This document shows positions 13,986 through 26,000 of a DNA stretch of 35,518 nt, one piece after another. The DNA comes from Saccoglossus kowalevskii (taxonomy: Eukaryota; Hemichordata; Enteropneusta; Harrimaniidae). The DNA is taken from contig NW_003145288.1 in the NCBI RefSeq assembly GCF_000003605.2, positions 208,356 through 243,873 of the forward strand. Reading direction: 5' to 3'. Position 1 is the first letter of the stretch; every line of letters begins with the position of its first letter. A program made the position numbers and the translations under genes. The notes under the pieces were generated by a model. It was not told the DNA's origin. It searched no databases and saw only the letters and a list, made by a program, of their open reading frames with translations.

Positions 13986-16206
13986 ATTGTGGTAATTCTA
14001 TCGTTCTATTCAGGTGCTAACAATAGTCCCCCCCCCTCTTCCCTTTGCCCTGCACGTCACGCGCTTGTGGCATCATCAGAACAGAACACGTTTGTCCCAC
14101 ATCGGTATACGTAGGACGCATGCGTGAATACTCAGTCATAAGTACACTCGTTAACTCGTAATATGTTCACATATACAGCATAACACCCAACGTCATTTTA
14201 TCTCAGCCCAACCCTCACTTTAAGTGCGAATTGTACCACAGGTGGCCGATATCCCTTTACTGACTTTGAATTTATCAGTAAATGTTATTGGCCGTAGAGT
14301 GTTTACTTTTCGTTCTATCTTAAAAGTTTTATGATTCGATTATGGGAAGGCAGTGTGGTACTAATGGTGTGGGTTAGAACAGGCAAGGACATGCACGCGA
14401 AGCTATGAGTTGATAATAAAACCCGTTGACACAGGAGGGAAACCACCGGAATCGCCGTGTGTTTGGGTTGGGGAAGGGGCTAATTCCACGTAACTGCAGA
14501 ATTTGTCAGTGCCTCTCCCCAGTGGTATAATATGCCAAGTTTGTTCGATATTGCATTATGGGTATTATTCACACAATTACGTTTACTTGCGATAATTTAA
14601 AGCGCAATTGTACACAACTCGCTCTATTAGAAATCGATTCCATGCAAAGTATTGCAACGCGTATTAAAACAAATAAACTCAATTCGAACGCGTCGGTTGT
14701 GGTACTTTACTCGTGTTTGATGTGGGTTCATACGACGTATACTACGCGTGTAACAAGAGGATAAAAAAAAGCTGACGCTGCAGTACCCACATAATCTATT
14801 AATGACATCTGATCCTTTAATCTCCCCCAAATAGAACTATTAGAAAACAGAAGAAATAGCTTTTTTCTTCATTGTTATCACTGGTCATCAGTTCTATCCG
14901 TCATGGCCGTTCTGATTTCAAAGAACTTTGCTTGAAATCTATTAAAAATCAATATACCAAAAAACAAATAAATATTGTTTAAGGTTTGTGTACCGTTAGA
15001 CATATGCATATTTTCGTTAACAACCATAGAGGTTCCACGACTGAAGAATTGTACTCATAGGTGGGGCCTGCATTATAAGTGCTTGCAAACAGACCACAAA
15101 GCACACCTTTTTGTGTACGACCAACGCCTCAACAAAACATTCCGCAGAGGTCTTGACAGGAGGACATCTATTTTGGTTTGATCTTTTATCAAGTTCAACA
15201 ATTAAGTTTTTAAAACCCAAACCTATCGATCATTGTTTGAACCGGCGTCGCGGTCTTAGCTCAAATAACCGTACAATACAGTCAACGTGAGTCCAAACCA
15301 GAACTCAAGTTGAGTACGCTGATACCATGGATATCCAATTAGCGCGCAACGCTACATTGACCTACGAAGCACATGATATTATGGTTGTATACGAAACTTG
15401 CGACTTGAACAACACTGTATAATGAATGCTAACTCGCAACCATCGGACGCTAACAATTGCAGCCAGTGATTCATGCATTGGCCAATATATCGCACTATGT
15501 ATTTGCCATTGCAATAACAATTGTCCCTTTTCTTGTTCCTATTTTTGAAGCATTGTCCTAATATCTTTATGTCGGCCATCTTCAAAACTAGATGAATGTA
15601 TTTCGTGTTTTTATTTAGTATTTGTTTTATTTATATTTTATTAATCCTTGTATCAGTAACCGTTACGTTGAAGTTCAACGTAAAATGCTGTAACCCCTGT
15701 TTCACTGTCGTATATGATAGTGTGGAAGTTTTTTTCCGTAGTTTCATAACGAGGCACTTTCAACGAGATCAATGAATGACAATCTGCACGTAATTGTGGG
15801 AATACTACTACTGTTCAGAAATGGCATCACAGTTTGCGCCACCAATAGGCAGATTTCTTCACTGAGAGGGGTTATTTGTGATCACCTTCACAGCCAATGT
15901 TAAGACTCTTTTATGTAGATTTGTTTATGTAGTCTTAGCGCAACATACCCTTCCTTCATTTTTTAAATGTTTATAAATTTCATAATTAAAATTAAAACGA
16001 GGTGGCTTCTATCAGCCAATTGAATAACATTGGAATGTTTTAAATGTCGTCGTATCGCACTGTGGTCGTTGATTGGCTGGTGGGATTCAACTGCCATTGA
16101 AATTTACACATCTATGAAAATGAAGGGAATGGGTTTGTTGCGTTGAGAGTATATATCACAAAACAAACTATTATAGAAAGATTAATCTCGGCGACTTGGA
16201 AATTAC
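13986..16206. other. Intergenic, no gene seen
   Basis: Only short chance ORFs occur here. There is a run of C near 14029 and a GCATGCGT word near 14119. AT-rich sequence continues up to the MITE cluster at 16207. Confidence 0.45.
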
Positions 16207-16420
16207 ATACTGTAAAGGGGGTAATCATTCACTGGGTTTTAATTTAGCTTATTTCGCTGACTGGAAAAATGCGCTAAATTAAAACACAGTGAATATGTAA
16301 AATTTAGCATAGAACACATTATCTAAATGATAAAACAGTGAATTTAAAACCCACTGAATATGTCTGAAATGGTAAATCAGTGAAATTTAAACCCAGTGAA
16401 AATTAGTCATTTTACAGTAT
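16207..16420. mobile_element. MITE, family 3 (ATACTGTAAA ends)
   Basis: The termini ATACTGTAAA and TTTACAGTAT are perfect inverse copies. The subterminal blocks also pair: CACTGGGTTTTAAT on the left against ATTTAAACCCAGTG on the right. Several CAGTGAA(T)-type words repeat inside. There is no coding capacity and no clear target-site duplication. The end sequence resembles hAT-type non-autonomous elements, but that assignment is tentative. Confidence 0.7.
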
Positions 16421-16435
16421 CACTAATAGCCCTGC

Positions 16436-16452
16436 CACGTGATAATCACGTG
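16436..16452. promoter_or_regulatory. Double E-box palindrome
   Basis: CACGTGATAATCACGTG is a perfect 17-base palindrome (8+1+8) carrying two CACGTG E-boxes, a bHLH-factor target. It sits between two MITEs, about 540 bases upstream of the STRA6-like start codon, which makes it a plausible proximal regulatory site. Confidence 0.4.
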
Positions 16453-16470
16453 TCGATATCCATTGCCAAT

Positions 16471-16727
16471 TTAAAGGGCGGCAGTCGTTGCACCACGCAT
16501 GCACGAGATATATGTGTCTCATATTAACAAAGATACGAAAAACTACATGTATAAACTGAGACGTTACCAAACTTTAATTAGGTATTTTTCGGTAATTAGA
16601 GCAAGTCGTGCCCAAGTCAAACCTCATGCTTGCGATTCCATTAGAGGAGCGCACTGGTTTGCGGGAAAATCAATGTTTATCAACACAAATGTCGCACATC
16701 CGTGGCGCGACGACTACCGCCCTTTAA
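16471..16727. mobile_element. MITE, family 1, near-intact copy
   Basis: The element starts TTAAAGGGCGGCAGTCG and ends CGACTACCGCCCTTTAA, giving long inverted repeats bounded by TTAA on both sides. This is the best-preserved member of the family in the window. TTAA target duplications are characteristic of piggyBac-type transposition, but the termini do not begin with the usual piggyBac CCC, so the superfamily is uncertain. The internal frame (16499-16738) runs into the right terminus and is not a gene. Confidence 0.8.
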
Positions 16728-16955
16728 GAAATATTTGAATACTAATCATAATAATTTTCACGTTGCAATAAGTTGGACCCAGTGCCACTGAATATGAGAA
16801 CAACAAAAAAATCAATCAACAGAAAATATATCGAAGTTCAATTTTCGGGGGGGGGGGGGGTACCGTGTTTACTGTGGTGACAGTATTATATCATTGTATT
16901 ATGTCATGTGCTTATTATATGCATCATTGTGTCACTTGTCCATTTCTTTTCTCAG

Positions 16956-16993
16956 ATATTTGCATATAGGAGAGGTCACTGAAGCCTGCCAAC
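16956..16993 (+). other. STRA6: 5' UTR part of STRA6-like exon 1
   Basis: A pyrimidine-rich tract ending TTTTCTCAG at 16955 looks like a splice acceptor. If it is used, the first coding exon has 38 bases of 5' UTR and at least one non-coding exon lies further upstream. That exon was not located. The AUG context is CCAACATGG, acceptable for initiation. Confidence 0.45.
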
Positions 16994-17019
16994 ATGGAAA
17001 ACGGCTTGTCACCGAACAC
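16994..17019 (+). CDS. STRA6: STRA6-like coding exon 1
   Basis: This exon encodes MENGLSPN plus two bases of a Thr codon and ends at donor AC|GTGAGT. It contains the N8-T-T sequon completed by exon 2. It is only 26 coding bases long, so the evidence is the good donor, correct phase 2 joining and position of the start. An alternative start in another upstream exon is possible. Confidence 0.65.
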
Positions 17020-20000
17020 GTGAGTAGATTGTGTTACGAATGAAAATCCTAAAAATTGTTTATTTGTTTTTTACCAATATATGTATATATATTTTTTGCT
17101 GAATTTAGACTAAATGAATATAATTTCCTACGTCTTGATCATTTTTTTCCTAATTTTTCGCGAAAATGATATTGTTGTAGTTCTCTAATCAGTATGTGAA
17201 AATGATGGCTTTAAAGATTCGGCGATTGAATTCATTCCATTTTTGTTACTCAGAATTAAAGTGTATCCAATGGTATTAAAATAATGTCCCTCCCGTGAAC
17301 GGTTTGGGACAACGACAATTTAACTCCAACAACGTGTTTACTCACTATGTACTAATGTCACATCGGACATTATAAGTGTTGTTAGATATAGTGTTATTTA
17401 TCTTATAAATTCTCAAAGGCGCGAACGTGACTGTTGAGTGGAATAGTTATACGTTTAAACATAAATGACAATGAACAAAATAAAGTCGGTAATTTTTTTA
17501 TTTTGACAACCCTTTTCATTGCCTTGGGCGTCTACCTCCGTGTCACTGACCTCTATATTAGTTGATCGCCCACGCTGCATTCCACTTCACGCTGTGTTAT
17601 GCGGACGCTATTGAGGAGTGATTTGGATTTTATTGGGTCGTTCAATTATACTTACATAAAATAGGCTAAACATCTTGAGTGGAGTAAAGAGTGTTTGGTA
17701 ATCTTTGACCTATAAGCTAAAGTTGTATGCGTGACAGCGGCACAGTGGGGATACTTTAGAGTTTGATATTCAAAATATTGTAAAATAAATATAATATTTT
17801 GCTACAATCACAGTAGTATTTGCTCAGTGAAATATTGACAACACGAGTGTTTAATTACATGTACTTGTGGATTGATCTGGCACGCATGCGCATTAGAGTT
17901 TTTTAGTATTTCATCGAACAGGTACTGCTGTATTGCCAAAGGATTACGACTATCTGACAAAAATAATTAAACATGATAAAAAAAAAACTCAAGTTCGTTC
18001 TAATATAACAAATAACTATGGTTTTATTTGTTGCTGTTGTTAACAAAACTAAGATAACAAAAACAAGGCCACCAAACTGCATTTCACAAATGTTACGTGT
18101 GCTGAAAAAAAAATTGCATGTAGTTTACAGATATCAAAATCAATAATTACGTAACACTTAAAAAAAACACCAAAAAAATATAAATGTTTGCAATCTACCT
18201 TTCATAAACACCAGTCTGAATACGTGTTCTTGTAACAAGATGAAATGCCCCGAACCCCTGGATACCGCGAAACAAAAACGGAACCAATAACTACATAAAA
18301 TGTTATACAAATTGTATTGAATAGTGTAATTTGGGTTCAAATCAACAAAATGACTACTTATGACTCAACCTGGGCGTGGATGCTAACGCCTTACGAGCGC
18401 ACCCGTGGCAAAGGGTGTCTGTTTCATTTTATGCTAACCGTCGGTATGAACTTTGACATCTGTTTTAAGTTATCAGAGAATGAAATAGACAAATACCAAT
18501 CAGACTGGAGAAACGCCTTGACAGTGAACAGTCACTCATACAATCACCACGATACAAACTGATGATGATTAAAACAAACAAAAATGTTTCTTTAATTGTG
18601 CTGATATTTTTTTTTTAATTTTGTTGATTTTTTTTTAATTTACATTTATTTAGCTTGTCACAAGAAAATCAAAAGTTACCTATGTTTGTTTTCATGCTAA
18701 TATTTGTAGTTATAACAATAATATATATTTCACGTATAGGTTAGAAAACTAAAATCGTGTCTTGTCCCATCACCATTGCTGAATACATTAGGATAAAAAT
18801 AGTTGTTCCCACATCGTTGATAATCTTCATGTTCAATCGTTTACAATATCTTGTTTGTATTCTTCTTTTTTTTTATCTCAGAACGGGGTTTTGCGTCCCG
18901 GTGCTAGACAGAGAATGGTTCTACGTCTGGATGCTTCTTCCATCGGTGAGTGGTGACGTCACCGATAATAGTATTCATTCGTTTGATGAATGCGAATGCA
19001 TTATGTATTACTAGTACGTACCAGTAAAGAAACACGCATGCGCTATACATTAATAGTACGTACCAGAGATGCAACACGCATGCACTGCATATTACTAGTA
19101 CGTACAAGAGATGCAACACGCATGCGTTGTACATTACTGGTACGCACAAGAGATGCAACACGCATAGTAAAGTGTGTATACACCACTGCCAGAAAAACTC
19201 TCGATTCGAAACCAAGTAATCACGCATAAACTGATGACGATTCACTCGTGGCTTCAATGAACATTCAGATATTCAGACACTCATTGGTATTTAGAAACGT
19301 TCATGGGTAACTTTTGATCGTTTACATGTGGATGATTTCTCTCCCTCTCTACAGGTGGTTGCCATCATCATCGTCATGTTGCTACAGAGACGCAGCGCAT
19401 TCAGACTAGATTGTTGCCACGGGCGACCTTCACTGGCAACGTAAGTAACCCACAATCAAAATAACTAGGATGGATGAATGGTAATATGAAATAACAAATT
19501 AATTTGTCAAATCCCGGTGTTGAAAAATAGCGATCTCATTATGCGTAACTCTGCTAATGTAGTTTACTTTATTTTTTTTAATTGTATAGGATTGGTAATA
19601 TACTTGATGGTAGGACACATCGGTTAGCATACGCTGCGTCATTTGCGTTAGTAGGCTCAGCTCTTCTCAATTTATTCTACGGATTTTTTCCATTCCCAGC
19701 ATCTGTAATGAAGGGAGATCTCTGGGTTCCAGGTCAGTTATCACACCGCTGTCAGTACCGATAATATGGAGTGTCGCTCGCATATGGCAGTACACTTCAT
19801 TCAATTGTCTTTGCCAGCTTGTGTAAACTTTTCCATGCTTTTCATTTTTTGTCTTTCTATTCTTAACATTTCAGCCGACATTTAGAGTTAACATTCGAAT
19901 GTATTGCGCATGCCGAGAACACGTGCACACTTTCAGACGCTACGTTTAGTGTCGTCACGAATGTCTAGCATTTCTTATATAGCCAGTTTTAAATTTTTAA

Positions 20001-23000
20001 CCAATCACATTTACTTATTCTGAGCGTCATGGTGACGTCACGATGTCACATGATGACCTGATAAAAGAACTTGGACTTGGATACTGGATAGACATACTTG
20101 GCTTGAAAAGGAGCTTGGCCGTGTTTTCGGCCCGGTTTTGTTTTCAAGCAAAATAAGAAAAAAAGCTAGGTTGAATTATTTTGTGAAATTTGACAGATGT
20201 CTACCGTGGGTTGAAATGGTGAATTGGTATAGCCCCATCATTTCTGCCTACCAGTAATTGTTTTTTTTTTGCTCAATAAATTCAATACAGGCAAAAATAA
20301 AGATTTTAACGTCTCATTGTGATAATGTTTTCCAGCATTATGGTCTTTGCTTGCTGTTGTTGTCTACGCCATCGACTTCTACCCTCTGTTCGCCTGTATC
20401 TCCCTCGCCGCGTCCGGCATGAACTTCGGATACTTCATGGGAGCCTTCTTCTCATGGGCGTGGTTGGCGGCGCTGTTGGACGAGTTCTTTGAATGCACAT
20501 TTTACAAGAACGTTGTAAGTATTGTAACGTCATCCCACAATTTTCCCACACACAAGACTATCGAGGCATGTCCAGATGAACTTTGTGTCAGATGTTAAAT
20601 TCCAAACAGATAGATGAATTGTTACTGTATGTTCAGTTTCGCCAATTAATGGATTCTGCCTATGCCACAAGTACACATTGAATACAAACACAGTTGTGTC
20701 AATTTCAATATTTGGTCTGTTCAGCTCAGTGGACTTGTTGCAAAATTCTTATGTATAACATCTGCGTGGGATAATATAGCCAGCCAATTTATTTTTAGTA
20801 GGCGTGGTGTTGTTATAAATTACAGAACGGTCGAACCGTGAACTGTTGGCAAACCACTGTTGAATGTATAACTCTACTCAACCGCGGACTGGGACCGCGG
20901 GGAGGATGGATTCGAAACATTTTCGACTTGACTTGCATTTATGAATATTCGTATACTGTTCATGAAAAGCTATATAGCTGAGAAACTGATCGGAACCTGC
21001 TCAACGTCGTCATTCGTTATTAATGCGTCATGTAAACACTAACTATTGTACCCGACAAAACGTAGTCCGTATGTGTGAATGTAAACATAAATCTTCCTCA
21101 CAAAACTTCAAACAAACATGGAATTATGATGTTGTCTGTCTATTTTTGACATCGCATAACATAACGCCGGCTAACTGTTTTTTTTTTAACGAAATTATAT
21201 TTCTGTTGTATGTTTGGCTCCCGGTTTGACCCCAGTATGTGGCGATGCATAGCGTTTACGATCGGACACATCACGGGTGATGATTCACAGTGCAACAGAC
21301 TCAGTCGAAATATGTGCCGGTATGGCCAGCGTAAAATTTGTCAAAAATATACACCCTTCGATCATTGACATCCACGATTATTTACACCAATAAATTGAGA
21401 CAGCGTGGTAGTGTTTGGCAAAGCGACACATTTGTCAAGCAACTGGAACTTTAAAATGAAATTAACATTCCTAAGAAAATGACAAATAAGTGACCCCTTG
21501 ACAATTTCCCAATGTGATTTACCGACGTCTTAGCCTCCGGGCATACTTGTTACTACGTGCCTTGGGTGTTTTTTTAGCACTTCAAGTTAAAAAAAAAACT
21601 GCATATGAATGTCACGTGGCAGCATTGTGGCGCCCGTGTACGTAATGTTTTATGTGTAATTTCAAATTGCATCATAGTTGTCATAAAGTTACAGTTTCAA
21701 ATGCAACTGAAGTTTAGGGAGTCATGATTTGTCACACAACGCGTCTACGAATTTCGTGTGAACAAAAGTATTTTACTCGCTTTGTACGCTATGGAATCCT
21801 TAAATCGCGTTAAATAATGTTTAAATTTGTTGTATTTTTTGCGCTAGGACCCAGCTGAGTTTCTTATTATCTTTGACATGCCATCGCTGATCTGCGCTGC
21901 CTTCCTGTCAATATGGTTTCCCATTGGTTTGATTATGTCTATATGCAACTACCAAGGACACAAAGGCGAGGTACGGTTTAACACTCGCATAACGCAATCT
22001 TCGCATTGTAAATCACCATTCTCTTTCCGTGTGGATTCAAACAAAACACCAGTTTGTAAACAGATAATATTTAGTCGCTAATTATATTTCAGTTGGCGCC
22101 ATGGTATGACAGATTAACCATACAGGCAATGACTGGGAGATCACGAAAGTAAGTTGAACGTCACCACACGTCTCCAGAATTCCCACATTACGTATATCTC
22201 CTTTATTTCTCCCACATACATACACATTTAATGTGTTTCCTTTAATTTATCATTGTTTTTATGTTCTTACGTAGGGAGCATCGCTCATCGGACTGTAGTC
22301 TCGTGTGCAAGAGTATATGTTACATTGGTATTCCAGGTACGTGATTATTCAGTTTACCTGCTGGTGGCGCTGTTTCTGGCTTTGTCCATTCATATCACGT
22401 GCACCCATGCATCTCATCAAGTTGTAATACGACAAAGAACCGCTTTATGCAAATGATAAACGCTACACAGCATATACTTTTCCACAAAAAACGACACTTT
22501 ATATGTTTTTTACATACGGTTTATGATTCCCATAACAATACCATCAAGAAATTATTGAAAATTTAGACCTATCATTTGTACACGTCGCTGATGTGCTCAA
22601 AACAATTGCCATTTTAAAACTAATGGCATCAGTTTTGTCCATAAAAAAGTACTAGTAGCAGAGACTACTGCTATTGTATATTAAAGCAGGTACGATTTTC
22701 AGTTCTATGATGTAGCTTAACCACTGGTTAACTTTTTCACCACCAGACTTTCTCGCCCAACAAATTTTTCTGCACATTTTTTTTATATTCTTCAATATTT
22801 CTCGAAATGAACCCCAATTTTGGAGCCAACAGACAACATTTGAGTCAATTTTCAGTTTTTACTCAAAAATTTGGCTATAAATTGGACTATTTTGTGAATT
22901 TGTGATGAAAAGAGGGAACTGGTGGTGGAAAGGTTAAGTATCCATTACACTACTAATTTTAATGTCTTGTCTTGTGTTCATTGCAGGTTTCCGCTATTCC

Positions 23001-26000
23001 ACTGTTATGATATCCACTATATTCGTGTCATTCTGCATTTTATATAAGGCAAGTTCATATCTTTTATTGAAAAGTCTTGAGATACACAGTGACGTCACCA
23101 GTGTAAATAAAGCTATAATGTATTGATTTGTTTTATATCATAGATTTATTGTGTTGTCATGGTATACTTGGTCCCAATTTACGGATCCATCGCCATCGGT
23201 GCACCCAGTGAGATCAACAGGACAATGTACGCTCTGGGACTGCAGAGTTATTATCCAAAGAATGACACTGTACCTATAGAGGAGAGAATCAAATTCTTCT
23301 TTGACATAATGGAAGGTGAGCTACTTGTAAATGTATAGACCTGTCCCTGTTCCCATCTCCGCTGTGTCATGACTTGTAATGTATTAACCTGTCTTTAATC
23401 CTACCTCTGCTCAGTTATGTCTCATAATATATGGACCTCTGCTTTGTCATGACTTCTAATGTATGGACCTTTCTGTGAGCCTGCCTACCTCTGCTCTGTC
23501 ATGACTTGGAATGTATGAACCTGTCTTTAATCCTATCTCTGCTTTGTTATGCCTTGGAATGTATGAAACTGTCTCTAATCCTATCTCTGCTCTGTCATGA
23601 CTTGGAATGTATGAACCTGTCTTTAATCCTATCTCTGCTCAGTTATGCTTTGGAATGTATGAAACTGTCTCTAATCCTATCTCTGCTCTGTCATGACTTG
23701 GAATGTATGAACCTGTCTTTAATCCTATCTCTGCTCAGTTATGCTTTGGAATGTATGGATCTGTCTCTGGTCCCATCTCTGCTCTATTATGCCTTGGAAT
23801 GGATTGACCTTTATCTGATCCTATCTCTGCTCTGTCATGACTTGAAATGTATGGACCTGTCTATGATCATATCTCTGCTCTGTCATGACTTGGAATGTTT
23901 GGACCTGTCGCTGGTCCCATCTCTGTTCTGTTATGCCTTGGAATGTATGGACCTTTCTGTGATCCTATCTCTGCTCTGTCATGACTTGAAATGTAAGGAC
24001 CTGTCACTGGTCCCATCTCTGTTCTGTTATGCCTTGGAATGTATGGACCTTTCTATGATCCTATCTATGCTCTGTTGTGCCTTGGAATGGATTGACCTTT
24101 CTGTGATCCCATCTCTGCTCTGTCATGACTTGAAATGTATGATCCTGTCTCTGGATCATTTGCTCTGTTATGCCTTGGAATGGATTGACCTTTCTGTGAT
24201 CCCATCTCTGCTCTGTCATGACTTGAAATGTATGATCCTGTCTCTGGATCCTTTGCTCTGTTATGCCTTGGAATGAATGGACCTTTCTGTGATTCTATCT
24301 CTGCTCTCTCATGACTTGAAATGTATGATCCTGTCTCTGGTCCCATCTTTGCTCTGTTATGCCTTGGAATGGATGGACCTGTCTCCAATCCTATCTCTGT
24401 TCTGTTATGCCTTGGAATGTATTGACCTTTCTATGATTCTATCTTTGTTCTGTTGTGCCGTGGAATGTATGGACCTGTTTCTGATCCCATCTTTGCTCTA
24501 TTATGCCTTGGAATGTATGTACCTTTCTATGATCCTATCTCTGCTCTGTTATGCCTTGGAATATAAGAATCTGTCTCTGATCCTATATTTGTTCTGTTAT
24601 GCCTTGGAATGTATGTACCTTTTTATGATCCCATCTCTGCTCTGTTATGCCTTGGAATGTATGGACCTTTCTATGATCCTATATTTGCTCTGTTAAGCTT
24701 TGGAATATAAGAATTTGTCTCTGATCCCATATATGTTCTGTTATGCCTTGGAATGTATTGACCTTTCTATGGTTCTATCTCTGTTCTGTTGTGCCGTGGA
24801 ATGTATGGACCTGTTTCTGATCCCATCTCTGCTCTATTATGCCTTGGAATGTATGTACCTTTCTACGATCCTATCTCTGCTCTATTATGCCTTGGAATGT
24901 ATGAACCTGATCATATCTCTGCTTTGTTATGCCTTGGAATGTATGGACCTTTCTATGGTTCTACCTCTGCTTTGATATGCTTTGGGATGTAAGGATCTAT
25001 CTCTGATCCTATATCTGTTCTGTGTTGCCTTGGAATGTATGGACCTGTCTCTGATCGTTCTCTGCTCTGTTATGCAATAACATGTTAATATAATAATTAT
25101 AACCATATAGTAGTCTGTGGTTCAACTCATTGTGTTTTGTCCAAAAAATCGGAAAAACCATGAACGTTAATGAAGGTTGGGAAACTGATATTTATCATTT
25201 TTTTCCATGGCAGCAAGTCTCATAGTTTCAATCACAGTTGCGTTCGCTGTCTGTGTGTTTATCCTGGGATTTATCCTCTCAAATTACAGGTAAGAATAGA
25301 CGAGTTTAGTGTTATAACGCGCAGACAGTTTCCGTGTGAAATGTAAAGCGTGGATTTGTTTTAATGTAATACTTGTAAAAAGGCAAATAATTATATATGG
25401 TTAAATAATTATAAATTTAAAAAGTGAAACAAATGAATAAGTAAAAGGTCCGGACTAGGATTTTTTTACATCAGATTGTTGAACACCTCATCTGTTAACG
25501 TATATGTATGTGCATGAACTAAGACATCCTGTTGATCCATTTGAGTATGATGTATTTTATTACTACAAATCTCTGACTTCGAGATATACTTTTATTGTAT
25601 ATGATTACACAGTGAATATTGTTCATCTGCCTATTCCAATATACTTTGAAAGCGATGATGCTCAGTTATCTGCCATCCACGCTTGGTTTTAGGGGTCAGG
25701 TTTTAGCGCCACGAAATTGAGCCATTGTGCCATTGGGAATTTTCGATTCCCATAATCTCCTGTGTTTGTCTTTTGTATGCATTACATTTATAATAATAAC
25801 TTGTGTTTCAGATCCAACATTCTTGCGATGTATAAAGGTATCCGATTGGTCCTTCCTCCAAAGCTGGCAAGGAAATCTCCAGGGTCGTATATGGTAAGTT
25901 GTGTGTACTGCTTTATATATGTCAAAAGATATCGTTTTTGTAAAAACCATATAGTTTGAATTAAATAAAAAAACAAATATATATCTTGTGCTTTATTTTC

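Noticed and set aside
16973-16990. Possible retinoic acid response element (AGGTCA with a five-base spacer) in the 5' UTR
   Set aside because: The second half-site position reads GCCTGC, too far from RGGTCA.
18904-19257. 117-codon minus-strand frame with YVLVMYSACVLHL-like repeats
   Set aside because: It is an artefact of the 42-base tandem repeat in intron 2. It also overlaps plus-strand exon 2.
23506-24975. Long plus-strand open frames (256, 139 and 91 codons) with leucine-rich 16-residue repeats
   Set aside because: They are produced by the 48-base minisatellite whose unit is a multiple of three. They lie inside intron 10, have no splice sites and no family similarity.
25504-25692. 62-codon frame in STRA6-like intron 11
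   Set aside because: Flanking exons join in phase without it. It has no acceptor or donor and no similarity.
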